Numbered from the stretch's first letter, positions 51,201 to 60,765 are shown. The stretch: DNA of 64,000 nucleotides from Streptomyces sp. NRRL WC-3626 (GCF_000718785.1 NZ_JOCA01000001.1:496001-560000); one strand, 5' to 3'. A program made the numbers and translations. Notes: generated by a model from the sequence alone, not told the origin.

Positions 51201-54200
51201 GCAGTGCCACACGGAGCCGGAACCGGTCGTCGGCGGTCCGGGTGACGCGCACCACCATGCCCGGTTCCACGTCGCTCCACCCGGCGATGTCGGCGTGGCC
51301 CAGGACGACGTGGATGCCCGCCCGCAACTCCAGCCGGATGTCCGGCTCGTGCTGCGTCACCGTGGCGAAGCACGAGGGGTCGCGCGCGGTGAGCCGGCTG
51401 AGCAGCGCCTTGGCACGCCGGGCCGGCGAGTTGGTCAGCCGCCCCTCGAAGGCGCCGTCGCTCTCCCGCCGGCCGCGCAGCTCGACCAGATAGGGCGTGT
51501 CCTTGAGGGCGTCCTTCCCGCCGCCGTCGAAGATCCGGCGCAGCAGGTTCTCCCGGTGGGCGAAGGTCCGGCGGGTGACCCGTGCGGTGATCGGCTCCGG
51601 CCGCTGTCTCGAGCCGAGTTCCAGCGTCAGGTCGAGCGTGACGTCGTTGCGGCGGGGCTGGATGGGCCCGGCCCACATGAAGACGTGCTGGCCCCTGTGG
51701 AGCGCGTCCTTGGCCTTGCCGTCGATGACCGGCCGGATGTGCAGGAACTCGACGTCCCGCCCGTTGCTGCGGTCCCAGCGGCCGGTGTCCAGCTTCCCGA
51801 GCACCCTGACGACATCGGGTCCCGAGGGGTAGTGGCGCAGGACGGACGCGGCTCCGGCCCTGGTCATCCGGAGCCGGGGGGTGCTCACCTCCCCCGGGCG
51901 CTCGCCCGCGTCGTCCACGCCGAACGACCCGCCGCGGCTCTGGACCTCGATGACGTGCGCCTCGTTCGCCGCCCGGTCGAGGCGGACCGTCAGCCGTGCG
52001 ACGATGCCGAGGCCGGCGTCGTCGCGCAGTCCCCGTTCGACGGACCAGCGGATCGCGTGTCCGTGCAGACGCAGCCAGAACCGGTCCCTCGCCGCGCCGT
52101 GCTCGCCCTGCCGGGTCTTCGGGGTGACGGTCAGCCGGGTGATCTCGTCGCCGTGGAAGAACGGCAGTTCCTGGGCGGACCGCAGCGGGTGGTCGTCCAG
52201 CATGACGTCGTTGACGTGGACCCGCAGGGTGCGTCCGTAGCCCCATTCGAAGAGGAGCCACTCGAAGGGGTGGCGCACCCGCCCCGGCCGCTCCGGCCGT
52301 TCCACCCGCTCCGGGCCCACGAAGTACAGGGAGGTCTCCGTCTCCCGGCCCTCCACGATGTTCTGCGCCTTCATGAATTCGCCCAGTCCCAGCGGCGGGA
52401 CCTGACGGTAGGAGGCCGTGTGGGTCGCGGTGCCCGCGGCCGGACCGGAGGCCGGCCGCACCACGACACGGACGTGCTTGGGGGAATAGGCCGCCCCCTC
52501 GACATGGGGCCGCTCGTCCGGTTCGAGGGGTACCGGCGGCAGGCTGACGCGGCGGGTGCCGCCGTCGACGGGGACGGGGAGCAGCACGGCCTTCCCGTCG
52601 CGCAGTTCGGCGTTCCAGCCGTACCTCTTCATGACCACAGGCCACGCCTTGTCGTGCAGACCGTCGGCGTCGGCGGTGCGCGCCTCGGTGAGGACGAAGA
52701 TCCGGCGCACCTCGCACAGATCCGTACCGCCGACCGGCCGGATCCGCAGGTTCACCGCGTCCACCTGCCACGCCTGGTCGGTGTCGTGGGCTCCCTCGGT
52801 GAGGCCCCAGGCCGAGCGGCCGCGGTCCAGCCGCACCTCGGCACGCTGCCGGAGCACGGGCTCCCGGCCTCCTCCCTGCTCGCCCCACTCGCGGAAGGAG
52901 GGCCCGAGCGACACCTGCGCGGACGCGAACTCGTCCCGGCCCCGCTGCCGCGGCGAGGACAGTTCGGCCAGCTCGCCCGGCCGGCCGTGGGTCTGCCAGT
53001 AGGTGGACCGCCGCGCCGACGCGTCGAGGGAGGCGCCCACATAGGTGTGGCCGCCCGTGACCGTCTTGGTGACGCGCCACAGGCAGCGGGTGAAGACGCG
53101 GCGCCGGCACGGGGTGAAGACCCAGTGCCGGCCCGACCGGAAGGCCCGGACCTGGTCGCCGCCGGCGCTTCGGGACTCGGTGAAGGCGTCCCACGGGACG
53201 TGCACGTCGAGCACGCGGTGGCCCACCCGCAGCCACACCCGCGGCGCCTCCCCCGAATGGGCCGGGGGCGCCGACAGCAGCACCCCGTCGAGACGCTCCC
53301 TCGTCTCGAGCACCGCGCCGGCCTCGGCGGCCGCCCGGTCGTCCAGCCCGGCGAGCAGGTCGTCGGTGGAGACGGCGGCGCGCACATCGCGCGGGCCGGC
53401 CGGCCCGGGGTCGCGGTTGCCCCAGGTGACTCGGGTGACGACCGCCTCCCGGCCCCGGACCGCGCGCCGCCAGTCGTCGGTGTCGCGGGCGGGCCGCAGT
53501 ATGACGGACTCCGCCTCGACGGAGACGAGGGCGTTCCCGTCGGCCGTCCAGGCGCCGTACGAGCCGTTGCGGGGCGCGGCCGACGCGCCCGCGCGCAGCC
53601 GGACGAGGTGGCCCTTGCGCAGGCCGTGGAGCGCGTTGAACGCCTCGATGGTCGCCTGCTGGCCGACGAGGTGCGGATTCTCGCGGGCCTTGACGCGGCC
53701 CGTGCGCATCGCCTTCTCGTCCCAGCCGTCGATCGACTGCTCGACGGTGTCCGCCACCTGGGGAGGCATGTCGTACACGACCACGTCGGGGAAGCCGGGG
53801 ATGTCGTGCTCCACCCGCCATCCCCCGTCCTTCCTGGTCACCTGGACGGTGTCCGGGAGACACAGGTCGCGCCAGCGCAGGTTGCGGGTGTCGACACCGT
53901 CCACCGCGGCGTCCGGGTGCCGGCCCGCGGGCTCGTCGCCGGGCGGCCCGGTGACGAGGGCGAGCCGGGGCGGGTGGTCGCCCTCGGGCTCGACCACCCG
54001 TACCCGGCAGCGCAGCCCCTCGGGGTCCTGCGCCTCGGCGATCTCCTCGTGCAGCCGCGCGGCGGACTCCGGTTCCCAGCACCGCTCCGGGAGAAGGTAG
54101 GTGTACCCGGGCCTCGCTGAGAACCGCCACGATCCGGGTTCCGCGCCGGTGTCCCCCATCAGGGTCAGTACGCCCGTCGTCCCGCCGTCGTACGGCAGCC

Positions 54201-57200
54201 GGGCGGCGAGGAACTCGGTGAAGCCGCGGTCGACGGGCTGCCAGCCGTGCTCCTCGTACCGTGCCACCGTCTCGACGACCACCTCGTCCCCCCCGCCGTC
54301 GGCGAACCTCCGGGAGAGGTCGGGGTCCCATTCGGCGAGCGGTCCGTGGTCCTCCTCCGTGAGGGCGGGGGCGTCCGCGAGGACCACACTCGCCGTCGCC
54401 TGCTCCGGGCGCAGGGTGACGCGCACCCGGCGTACGTCACCCGCCCGGTGCGTCACCGGAAGCCGCTGGGGGACGCCCTTGATCTCGATGCCCGTGTAGT
54501 TGTCGTGGCCCAGCTGGAAGCGGACCGGGTCGCCGATCTGGGCCCCTTCGTAGGCGTAGGCCTCCAGGGGGCGCTCCATACCGCAGTTGACCAGCAGCCG
54601 TCCGCCGTCGCCGGTCCGTCCGCACACCACGCCGAGCAGGCTCGGGGACTTGCCCATGGTCGCCTTGCGGACGGCCTCCTCGCACCGCTCCGGTTCCTGG
54701 TAGAGGTCGTAGGTGTCCGGCTGGTCCGGATCGACCGGCAGATGGTGGAACACCACCTCGTCGCTGCTCCGGTACGCGAGCTGGGCCACCACCGTGCGCA
54801 CATCGGGAAACCCCTTCCCGGGGCCGGGCCCGGCCGCGTGGCGCGCGGACATGCCGAGCGGTACGGTCCGTGACCGCAGGACGGGGGTGAGGGCCGAGTT
54901 CTCCCAGGACCTCTCGATGAACTCGCGGTTGTTCCCGCTCTCCGGGACGGCGTCCCGCGTCAGGGTCCGGACCAGCCGGTCGAGCTGACGGCCGAGCGCC
55001 TGCCCGGTCTCCCGGTACATGGCCCGCTCCCAGACGTCCGGCAGGGCACGGCCCCTTCCGGCCACGGTGAGCCGGCCGTCGTAGGACAGGCTGAGCAGGC
55101 GGGTGCGTACGGTGGTGTCGGTGTGGGATGCCAGCCGGTCGAACAGCAGTCGCTGGTCGGTGGGCGTGCGCAGGCCGAACTCCGTGAAGACGTCGAGGAG
55201 TTTGCTCAGTACCCGGCTCTCCTGTTCGTCGTCGCCCCGGATGACGTCGAAGATCTGCAGCTGATACCAGCGGATCAGCCGCGCGAGTTCCCTGGGCTCC
55301 CGGATCCGGTCCATCCGGCCGGCCCAGATCTCGACGAGGCGGCCGAGTTCCGGGTCGGCCGGCCCGCCACGCGACTGCGACAGGGCCTGCAGCAGCCGCA
55401 CCGAGGCCCCCGCGAGCCCGACCGCCGAGTTGCCGCCGTCGACCTTGGCGACCCAGGAGTCGAAGACTTCCCGGTCCTGACGGGTCGCCAGATCGCTCGC
55501 CGGCGTGAGCAGTACCTCCTGGAAGGTCTTCGGTCTGCGGCCCATGTCGCGGTCGCGCGTCACACGGTCGGCGGTGACGTCCCGGCGCAGCAGCAGCCGC
55601 AGGAGCAGCAGCGCGTTGCCGAGCTGATGGCGCCGGACCCATGGGTGGAGTCCGCGCGCGGCCTGGTCCAGCACCCTTTCGGCGAGGGGCGGTTCGCCGT
55701 CGAACCAGCGGCGCTGCGGGCTGCTGTCCTGCGGGCCGGTGGCTCCGGAGAGCGCGTCCAGTACGGCGGACACCAGCACGTTCAGCGCTCCCCCGTCCTG
55801 GTGGAGCAGCTGGGACTGACGGTAGAAGCGCTGGGTGGGGTCCTTCCAGGACCCGGAATCGGCGCCGGCGATGGCCCGGTGCGCGAACACCTCCGGATGC
55901 AGTTCCGGGTACACCCCGCGCAGGGCGTACGTTCCCGTCCGGTAGGCGGCGAGGGCGAGCGGTACCAGCACGGTCGGGAGCGGCGCGTCCTCGTGCTTCT
56001 CGGTGCCGTGGGTGAGGTTCAGCATGTACGCCCCGAGCCGGCCCTCGGCGAGGACCTCGGCGCCGTGCATCACCAGGTCGGCGAGGAAGCGGGACTCCTC
56101 GACGCCGTGCCGCATCAGCCTGACCGCGGTGCGCAGTGACGACAGCAGCCGCAGGAGGACGACCGGATCGTGCACCGCGGGGAAGCGCCCGCTTCCGGCC
56201 GCGGCGTTCGCGCCGGTCCGCGCCCGGTCCAGCCACGGCGAGAAGGCCCAGGCGGACACACCGGGGAGTCTGAGCGTGTCGAGGTGGCCGGTTCTGACCA
56301 CCTGGCCTCCGGTGGAGCCGTTCTCCCCGGCCGGGACCCGCGGTCCGGTGCGCAGCTGCCAGAGGTCGGTGAGCTGACGTGCCCAGGCGCCGCGTTCCCT
56401 GTCCCCGACCGGGCCGCTGAACCGCACCGGATAGCGGGGCTGGCCGCCGGGCGCGCCCCACCGCTCCACCAGGACCGCCGCGGCCTGTGCGGGGTGCAGC
56501 CGGGCCGCCAGGTCCCAGAGGACCTGCTGCCACAGGACGGCGGACAGGGCGGGGGGCGCCGGTTTGCCGGCGGGCAGGCCGAGACGGCCGAGGACACGGT
56601 CGGCCCCGGTCACCGGCCGGATGTCGCCGCGCAGTCTCCGCAGCCGGCGCAGTCCGTCGAGTGTGACGGCGTCGGTGTCCAGGGCGGTGACGGTCCGCTC
56701 CGCGTCCTGGCCGGTGCCGAGGTGCAGCAGCCGTGCCGCGGCGGCCATCAGGTCGGGTTCCAGGTCGGCCCAGCCGACGGCGGGCCTGCCGAGCGCCTTC
56801 AGCAGCCGGTCGCGTTCGGCTTCGGTGGAGCCGATGCCGCCGAGGGCACGCAGGGCGAGCAGGAACGGCAGGCGTCCCCATTCGTGGCGTGCCGCCCGGC
56901 GGGTGAGCTCGTCGAGCCACGAGTTCTCGGCGCGCAGGTCCGAGGCGATGTCCTCGGCCGCGCCGGGCTGCCCGGCGAGGTGCGCGGTCACGGCCAGCAG
57001 GAGGGTTTCCCGCGGGTAGTGGGTGAGTTCGCGGAACGGCTCCTGGGTGGTCCTGGGCGTGGCGTCGCGGCCCCAGACCTGCACGGCGTGGCGCAGCCGT
57101 GCGGCGGCGCGGGAGGGGCGTTCCTCCGCGCAGGCCCGGACCGCGGCGGTGAGGGCCTCGCCGACCGGGCCGCCGCCCGCCGTGCCGACCACCGTCCCGA

Positions 57201-57435
57201 GGAGGTGTTCCATGCAGAGGTCGGCGCTCTCGCCGCCCGCGGTGGCGAGGGTCAGCAGCCGGGGGACGACGTGCAGGGCGGTCCAGGGTTCGCAGCCGTC
57301 CAGCGCTTCCAGGGCGTCCGGAAGCGTCTCGTCCAGTGCCACGGGAGCGTCCAGGACGTCGAGTACGGCCAGGTAGGCGTGGGCGGCGTGCGGCGTGTCG
57401 CGCATCGCGGCGCAGAAGTACCAGTCCTCGATCAT
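48232..57435 (-). CDS. Giant 3067-residue protein of a CHAT-protease operon, helical ends and beta-rich core
   Basis: The ATG at 57435 overlaps the TGA of the CHAT protease gene (ATGA); the frame is open a further 2.2 kb upstream, but that is antisense shadow of the protease gene. By eye: residues about 1-950 are alpha-helical repeats (Leu/Ala/Arg-rich, e.g. GNALLLLRLLLRRDVTADR); about 950-2700 is a chain of beta-rich modules with alternating hydrophobic strands, many VRV/RVRVTL-type strands and repeated GxxV.VRVTRT or PG.VVRV turns that recall OB/SH3/S1-like barrels (e.g. EPGMVVRVTRTADDRFRLRV, RKGHLVRLRAG-like); about 2750-3067 is helical again (ALDDWIDVCMKEDWEEREVD). No catalytic motif, signal peptide or membrane span found, so cytosolic. 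It could be the protease substrate, a sensor/scaffold, or a nucleic-acid-binding trap. I do not recognise a named family. Confidence 0.85.
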   Translation of the reverse strand: MIEDWYFCAAMRDTPHAAHAYLAVLDVLDAPVALDETLPDALEALDGCEPWTALHVVPRLLTLATAGGESADLCMEHLLGTVVGTAGGGPVGEALTAAVRACAEERPSRAAARLRHAVQVWGRDATPRTTQEPFRELTHYPRETLLLAVTAHLAGQPGAAEDIASDLRAENSWLDELTRRAARHEWGRLPFLLALRALGGIGSTEAERDRLLKALGRPAVGWADLEPDLMAAAARLLHLGTGQDAERTVTALDTDAVTLDGLRRLRRLRGDIRPVTGADRVLGRLGLPAGKPAPPALSAVLWQQVLWDLAARLHPAQAAAVLVERWGAPGGQPRYPVRFSGPVGDRERGAWARQLTDLWQLRTGPRVPAGENGSTGGQVVRTGHLDTLRLPGVSAWAFSPWLDRARTGANAAAGSGRFPAVHDPVVLLRLLSSLRTAVRLMRHGVEESRFLADLVMHGAEVLAEGRLGAYMLNLTHGTEKHEDAPLPTVLVPLALAAYRTGTYALRGVYPELHPEVFAHRAIAGADSGSWKDPTQRFYRQSQLLHQDGGALNVLVSAVLDALSGATGPQDSSPQRRWFDGEPPLAERVLDQAARGLHPWVRRHQLGNALLLLRLLLRRDVTADRVTRDRDMGRRPKTFQEVLLTPASDLATRQDREVFDSWVAKVDGGNSAVGLAGASVRLLQALSQSRGGPADPELGRLVEIWAGRMDRIREPRELARLIRWYQLQIFDVIRGDDEQESRVLSKLLDVFTEFGLRTPTDQRLLFDRLASHTDTTVRTRLLSLSYDGRLTVAGRGRALPDVWERAMYRETGQALGRQLDRLVRTLTRDAVPESGNNREFIERSWENSALTPVLRSRTVPLGMSARHAAGPGPGKGFPDVRTVVAQLAYRSSDEVVFHHLPVDPDQPDTYDLYQEPERCEEAVRKATMGKSPSLLGVVCGRTGDGGRLLVNCGMERPLEAYAYEGAQIGDPVRFQLGHDNYTGIEIKGVPQRLPVTHRAGDVRRVRVTLRPEQATASVVLADAPALTEEDHGPLAEWDPDLSRRFADGGGDEVVVETVARYEEHGWQPVDRGFTEFLAARLPYDGGTTGVLTLMGDTGAEPGSWRFSARPGYTYLLPERCWEPESAARLHEEIAEAQDPEGLRCRVRVVEPEGDHPPRLALVTGPPGDEPAGRHPDAAVDGVDTRNLRWRDLCLPDTVQVTRKDGGWRVEHDIPGFPDVVVYDMPPQVADTVEQSIDGWDEKAMRTGRVKARENPHLVGQQATIEAFNALHGLRKGHLVRLRAGASAAPRNGSYGAWTADGNALVSVEAESVILRPARDTDDWRRAVRGREAVVTRVTWGNRDPGPAGPRDVRAAVSTDDLLAGLDDRAAAEAGAVLETRERLDGVLLSAPPAHSGEAPRVWLRVGHRVLDVHVPWDAFTESRSAGGDQVRAFRSGRHWVFTPCRRRVFTRCLWRVTKTVTGGHTYVGASLDASARRSTYWQTHGRPGELAELSSPRQRGRDEFASAQVSLGPSFREWGEQGGGREPVLRQRAEVRLDRGRSAWGLTEGAHDTDQAWQVDAVNLRIRPVGGTDLCEVRRIFVLTEARTADADGLHDKAWPVVMKRYGWNAELRDGKAVLLPVPVDGGTRRVSLPPVPLEPDERPHVEGAAYSPKHVRVVVRPASGPAAGTATHTASYRQVPPLGLGEFMKAQNIVEGRETETSLYFVGPERVERPERPGRVRHPFEWLLFEWGYGRTLRVHVNDVMLDDHPLRSAQELPFFHGDEITRLTVTPKTRQGEHGAARDRFWLRLHGHAIRWSVERGLRDDAGLGIVARLTVRLDRAANEAHVIEVQSRGGSFGVDDAGERPGEVSTPRLRMTRAGAASVLRHYPSGPDVVRVLGKLDTGRWDRSNGRDVEFLHIRPVIDGKAKDALHRGQHVFMWAGPIQPRRNDVTLDLTLELGSRQRPEPITARVTRRTFAHRENLLRRIFDGGGKDALKDTPYLVELRGRRESDGAFEGRLTNSPARRAKALLSRLTARDPSCFATVTQHEPDIRLELRAGIHVVLGHADIAGWSDVEPGMVVRVTRTADDRFRLRVALPGDSAYAVDGREAVVFPKNPLLSGRRPDARQLSQPLFVVSGLPNVELMAPSAEPGEAVAGSVAQVMRHRHPKTGRLRVRGKDFEIVAPGAGGSSVSWLSVDPGTFEARLTPVVPPAGEEEARGTPIDPAQLSFADRDTRWIAGRHAGAREVPHDSRTGRWPDGRPESVVPESLDRGGGVPPVVPAAGPSLRYPPDQGRRFGFPAGHLTDRPGTPGAGTGRAATAHTAHWYTVAGPARHSDGVHGADGLWLELSPGRLVELPGGLMHTLHSGSPESLEGLCWELFRPGDTVRVSAHHRGLTEPTCVVLHDWRPGLRGALGDVPAVLTVLGSDPEYGALRLGGAGRELQYPVTRAAAERHAEGHTVRLTPDNRLARWSGAPERGDAVLLGCDASGVLLVHGVPAGAVLLADEGWADDAWIRRELEGGPERVSSLLAMTDGALPVTVEETGPDGTLTVSRSAQPRLPSGPGEVWQTRAWPAGRLADGRLVLRSGGALLALHPAELVPGLPADAAVPVAEALTDRERPVVGDHALWLHRTADGTTVSGLRLREAAERRVLPVAVIRGDGGERRPAGVLCQESGSGALRWLPTAHAAWAELTGKQLHECLVRPRRPVWAQVGSGGHVSCTTSASALSHFRHLDIGQPVRLLVLGITHRGPRHGRHEYLARLESNDIIVSFLSRSSKHHENERLVGEVEALTDRPDDGMTQVRTVPRNQRGTVPDLPRSVLSVAAGTGDTSFERYRELCLDPDLEIVGAGETPAGQRVVRAAAHHLDSGGTGGLSDEAARALDDWIDVCMKEDWEEREVDLLPLLGATLLSAARSATDPEEAGFAVDLAYNVGERALRAVHVDPMIVPWLGGERGRAGLWGRIPTVTALMEPDELERLVIFGRSRLYRAAAEQDPELERVARGLLLSVGERVDPAPLLEPAGILTELSRLGRALAVPRGRARAQDRLDPAQTAFLATVFRAVLLDARRVVMPGLLFLPTASGRDT

Positions 57436-59951
57436 CGTCTTGCCTTGTCGGTCTCGGAGGAGCGGGTGGCGGTTGCGGGCGCGCGGCCCACCGCGGTCCG
57501 GATGGCTTCGGTGCGCAGGGCCGCGTCGAAGCCCTGCGGTGGCGGGTGCGTACGGTTCAGCCCGAGCGCGTGGCGCTCGAGCGGAGGCAGCAGAAGCAGC
57601 CGGCCCAGGGTCTCGTTGTCGACGCCGACGGCCCGCAGCAGCGGCCACGGTGCCGTGGTGGCGGGCAGCAGGCCGAGGACCTTCCCCGCCAGGACGTCGA
57701 GCCCGGCGCGGGCCGCGGCCGGGGCGCTGTCCGGGTAAACGGCCAGCCAGGCCGCCAGTGCGGACGCGTCGGGCCGGGCGTGGGCCCACCCCTCGCGGAA
57801 CCGGCGTACCAGGCGGCGGACGGGTGGGGACAGCAGGGGGTCGTCCCAGGCGACCAGGTCGCCCGCGGAGAGCTTCGCGACCTGCTTCAGGAGGGCCAGG
57901 GCGATGGTGTCGGCCCGCTCCGAGTCGACGTCCAGCGGCAGGCCACCAGGACGGGGCACCGGCCGGCCGGCGCCGAGCGCCCCGATCCAGGCGCGCATGT
58001 CGTCGTCGTACTCGGCGGCAGCGCTCAGGGAGGCGCGGTGGCCGGGCAGCCGTTCGTCGGCCGCCAGACGCTCCAGCGCTCGTCCGTACCGTCCGGGATC
58101 CCTCCGGCGCAGGTCCGACAGCGCCCTCGCGTCGGCGGGGAGGGCGTCGTCGTCCGGGCGGGCCGTCCCGTCGTCCCGGTACCGCTTGCCGGGGCGGTGG
58201 CGGCTCAGCGCGGTGACCGGTGCCCCGAGACGGTTCTCCAGGTCGTCCCGCACCTGCGCGAGGACGCCGGGCCCCTTGTCCTCCAGGAGTGCGGACGGCC
58301 CTCGCAGGACCACGACGAACGGCCGTCCCAGGCGTCCGTCCCGGTCCCGCAGGCGTTGCAGCCACTCGCCGATCCGTTCCTGCCACGAGTCGTGGGACCA
58401 GGCGGCCAGCTCGGTGCGCAGGACCCAGCCGTCGTCGGCCCTGCGGTCGACGTCGGCCGGGGAGCCGGGGTCGAACCGGGTGAAGAGCTGCCGGAAGTCG
58501 TGCCATTCGCCCTGGGTGGCCGTCGCGTGCTGCTCCCAGGAGGCCTGCGGCTCCGGGGCCCGCTCCACGTCGGTGGCGAACCACCGGCGGGCGGGCAGCC
58601 CGTTCCTGCGGAGCAGCACGGTCCAGGCCTTCTCGTAGTGGTTCAGGTCCTGTGCGAGGTCGTGGTCGGGGACGTCGAGGAGGACACCCGCGAACGGCGC
58701 GCGCTCCAGCCCCCACACCACGTCGAGTCGCGCCCTCCTGCCGTCGGTCCCCCACGCGGTCGTGGTACCGCCGGCCGTGGGACGCGGCACGAGGGGATAG
58801 GCGTGTGCGGGTCCCCGAACCGGCTCCGGCGGGGCCTCGCGCAGACGCAGGTCGCCGCTGCCGGTGTAGAGGGCGGGCACCGCGAGGTTGCCGACGATGT
58901 CCGTGCGGGTCCGCACCTCGGCGAGGCCCCTCGCCATCGCGGCGTGGATCTCGCCGTTCTCCGCCAGCCCGGTGGCCAGGCCGATGAGGAACTCCTGCCC
59001 CAGGTTCTGCCTCACCGGCGCCTGCATGGCCACCACGGCGGGGACGCCGCGGGCCACGATGTAGTGGGCGGCGGTGCCCCAGCCGCTCCGGGAGGCGTTC
59101 AGGCCCGCGGTGTCGCAGGCGATCAGGACGACGAGCTGGGTGCCCGACGCCTGGAACAGATCGGCCAGTTCGGAGGCCGGTACCCAGTCGGGGCCGGTGC
59201 CTTCGGACGCGTGCAGGACGATGCCGCATGCGTCGTCCCGGTCCGTCCAGCCGTGGGCGATGACGCACACGACGTGGGCGGTGGTCCGCAGCCGCTCGGT
59301 GAGCTGCTCGCGGGTGGCGGCGGGCAGCAGTTCGGCTTCGCCGATCTCCTTCAGCCGGCGCACCGCCTCGCCGGCCGCCTCCGCCGTCCAGTCGATCCGG
59401 CTCCGGGGTGTCCCGCCGGCAGCCCGGTCCGCCGGGCGGACGGCGTCCGCCGCCGTGACCACCAGGGAACGCAGGCCGGTCCGGAGCCCGGGGGAGGCGG
59501 CGGATTCGAGGACCCGGGAGACCACGAGCCGGTCCGGGTCGCTGACGAGGTGGGCGTCCCGGCCGGCCCCCGCCGGATCCGACGCCGACAGGGCGAGCGT
59601 CGTCCGGGCCAGTTCCCAGGGCAGCGCGGAGAACACCAGGTTGGCGCACCTGATCCTCATCCGCAGCGGGACGTCGTCCCGCAGGGCGTCGATGTAGGCC
59701 TGCTGGAAGGCCCGTTCGACGCCCTCGGGTAAGAGGAGCGGCCGAAGGGCCCAGCCGAGGTCCTCGGTGTCGCCCACCTTGTTCCGGAACCCGGCGACCA
59801 GCGCGCCGAGGTTCTCGCCGGTGCCCCGCCCCGTGACCCCGCCCTGTCTGCCGGACAGTTCGATGGATGCCGTCCAGAGCTCCGTGCCGTCCGCCAGGTC
59901 CTCCACCCCGGCGTTCGTCAGCGTCAGTTCGACCTCGTGTGCCTCGCCCAC
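57432..59951 (-). CDS. CHAT-domain (caspase-like) cysteine protease
   Basis: 839 residues from a GTG with GGGGG eight bases upstream (the frame opens earlier, at 60257, across the neighbouring gene). Residues 1-110 are beta-rich; about 110-370 are the CHAT fold with catalytic His233 in VVCVIAHGWTDRDD and Cys279 in LVVLIACDTAGLNASR, plus the usual GVPAVVAMQ...FLIGLATGLA and closing LYTGSGDLRL. Residues about 370-839 are an uncharacterised mostly helical region, perhaps sensing or substrate-binding. CHAT proteases act in bacterial immunity and cell death (for example activating gasdermins or as Craspase). Coupled to the giant gene downstream and 25 bp from the membrane-protein gene upstream. 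Confidence 0.88.
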   Translation of the reverse strand: MGEAHEVELTLTNAGVEDLADGTELWTASIELSGRQGGVTGRGTGENLGALVAGFRNKVGDTEDLGWALRPLLLPEGVERAFQQAYIDALRDDVPLRMRIRCANLVFSALPWELARTTLALSASDPAGAGRDAHLVSDPDRLVVSRVLESAASPGLRTGLRSLVVTAADAVRPADRAAGGTPRSRIDWTAEAAGEAVRRLKEIGEAELLPAATREQLTERLRTTAHVVCVIAHGWTDRDDACGIVLHASEGTGPDWVPASELADLFQASGTQLVVLIACDTAGLNASRSGWGTAAHYIVARGVPAVVAMQAPVRQNLGQEFLIGLATGLAENGEIHAAMARGLAEVRTRTDIVGNLAVPALYTGSGDLRLREAPPEPVRGPAHAYPLVPRPTAGGTTTAWGTDGRRARLDVVWGLERAPFAGVLLDVPDHDLAQDLNHYEKAWTVLLRRNGLPARRWFATDVERAPEPQASWEQHATATQGEWHDFRQLFTRFDPGSPADVDRRADDGWVLRTELAAWSHDSWQERIGEWLQRLRDRDGRLGRPFVVVLRGPSALLEDKGPGVLAQVRDDLENRLGAPVTALSRHRPGKRYRDDGTARPDDDALPADARALSDLRRRDPGRYGRALERLAADERLPGHRASLSAAAEYDDDMRAWIGALGAGRPVPRPGGLPLDVDSERADTIALALLKQVAKLSAGDLVAWDDPLLSPPVRRLVRRFREGWAHARPDASALAAWLAVYPDSAPAAARAGLDVLAGKVLGLLPATTAPWPLLRAVGVDNETLGRLLLLPPLERHALGLNRTHPPPQGFDAALRTEAIRTAVGRAPATATRSSETDKARR

Positions 59952-59976
59952 CTTGTGAACCCCCGTGTTCGTTCGT

Positions 59977-60765
59977 TCAGCCCGCGAGGAGCAGCACCGC
60001 CGCCTCGACGACCAGTACGGCTGCGGCGGCCTGCCACTGGAACCTGCGCAGCCGGTCGCCCGTCCGGGCCGGTCGGCCGGGTGCCGGGGGACCTCCGCCG
60101 GCCGGTGCCGGGACCGGTGGCAGGGCGGCGTGCGACACGGCCAGCCAGGCGATCTCGCGGGCGGGGATCGCCAGACGTACATAGACGGCGGGCCAGGTGC
60201 CGTCCCCCGACGCCTGGTCCTCGCGGAACAACTCCACACTCTTGAGGACCAGTTCACGCCGGTCCACCTCGGGGTGGGTGTTCATGGAGTGGAAGAATCC
60301 CGATACACGGTATCCGCCGCTTTTCAACGCGACCACCAGTTTGGGGCGTTTTCCCGCCGGGACGTCGTTGTAGAGCAGCTCGTACCACACGTCGTCGAAG
60401 CTCTGGATGCCTCCGCCGGTCGGCGAGCGGACCAGTCCGACGGCGAGGAGCGCCAGCGCCGTGGCCGCGAAGAGCTCCGCCGCGAGTCCGATCGCGGTGA
60501 GCTCCGGGTGCGCCGTGGCATAGCGGGCCGAGTCGGCCAGCAGTCCGGTGGGACTCGGCAGGCTTCCCGGCCGTATCTCACGCAGGGTGATCAGCAGCGC
60601 GGTCGCGGCGGCCGTGCTCAGGGCTCCGACCAGCACCACCCGGGCGCTCTCCACGAACGGGCTCTCCACGCGGGAGGGGCTGCGGCGGCGCAGACTCAGC
60701 TCGAAGGCCAGCCCCGGCACCACGACGACCAGGAAGACGAGGACGGCCGTGAAGGATGTGGGCAA
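59977..60765 (-). CDS. Multi-pass membrane protein, DUF6338-like
   Basis: 262 residues from a TTG with GGGGTGA nine bases upstream. Transmembrane segments are at about 5-25 (LVFLVVVVPGLAFEL), 42-60 (VVLVGALSTAAATALLITL), 84-108 (IGLAAELFAATALALLAVGL) and 244-262 (WQAAAAVLVVEAAVLLLAG). Residues 115-225 form a cytoplasmic beta-rich domain (PKLVVALKSGGYRVSGFFHS, SVELFREDQAS). The pattern resembles DUF6338, a membrane family of unknown function; assignment from memory. In an operon with a CHAT protease it is the obvious candidate for a membrane effector or anchor. Confidence 0.75.
   Translation of the reverse strand: MPTSFTAVLVFLVVVVPGLAFELSLRRRSPSRVESPFVESARVVLVGALSTAAATALLITLREIRPGSLPSPTGLLADSARYATAHPELTAIGLAAELFAATALALLAVGLVRSPTGGGIQSFDDVWYELLYNDVPAGKRPKLVVALKSGGYRVSGFFHSMNTHPEVDRRELVLKSVELFREDQASGDGTWPAVYVRLAIPAREIAWLAVSHAALPPVPAPAGGGPPAPGRPARTGDRLRRFQWQAAAAVLVVEAAVLLLAG

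Noticed and set aside
57436..59649. Extension of the giant gene to 3805 codons
   Set aside because: The added 738 codons lie opposite to the expected start and overlap the CHAT protease in another frame; the ATG at 57435 overlapping the protease stop is the natural start.
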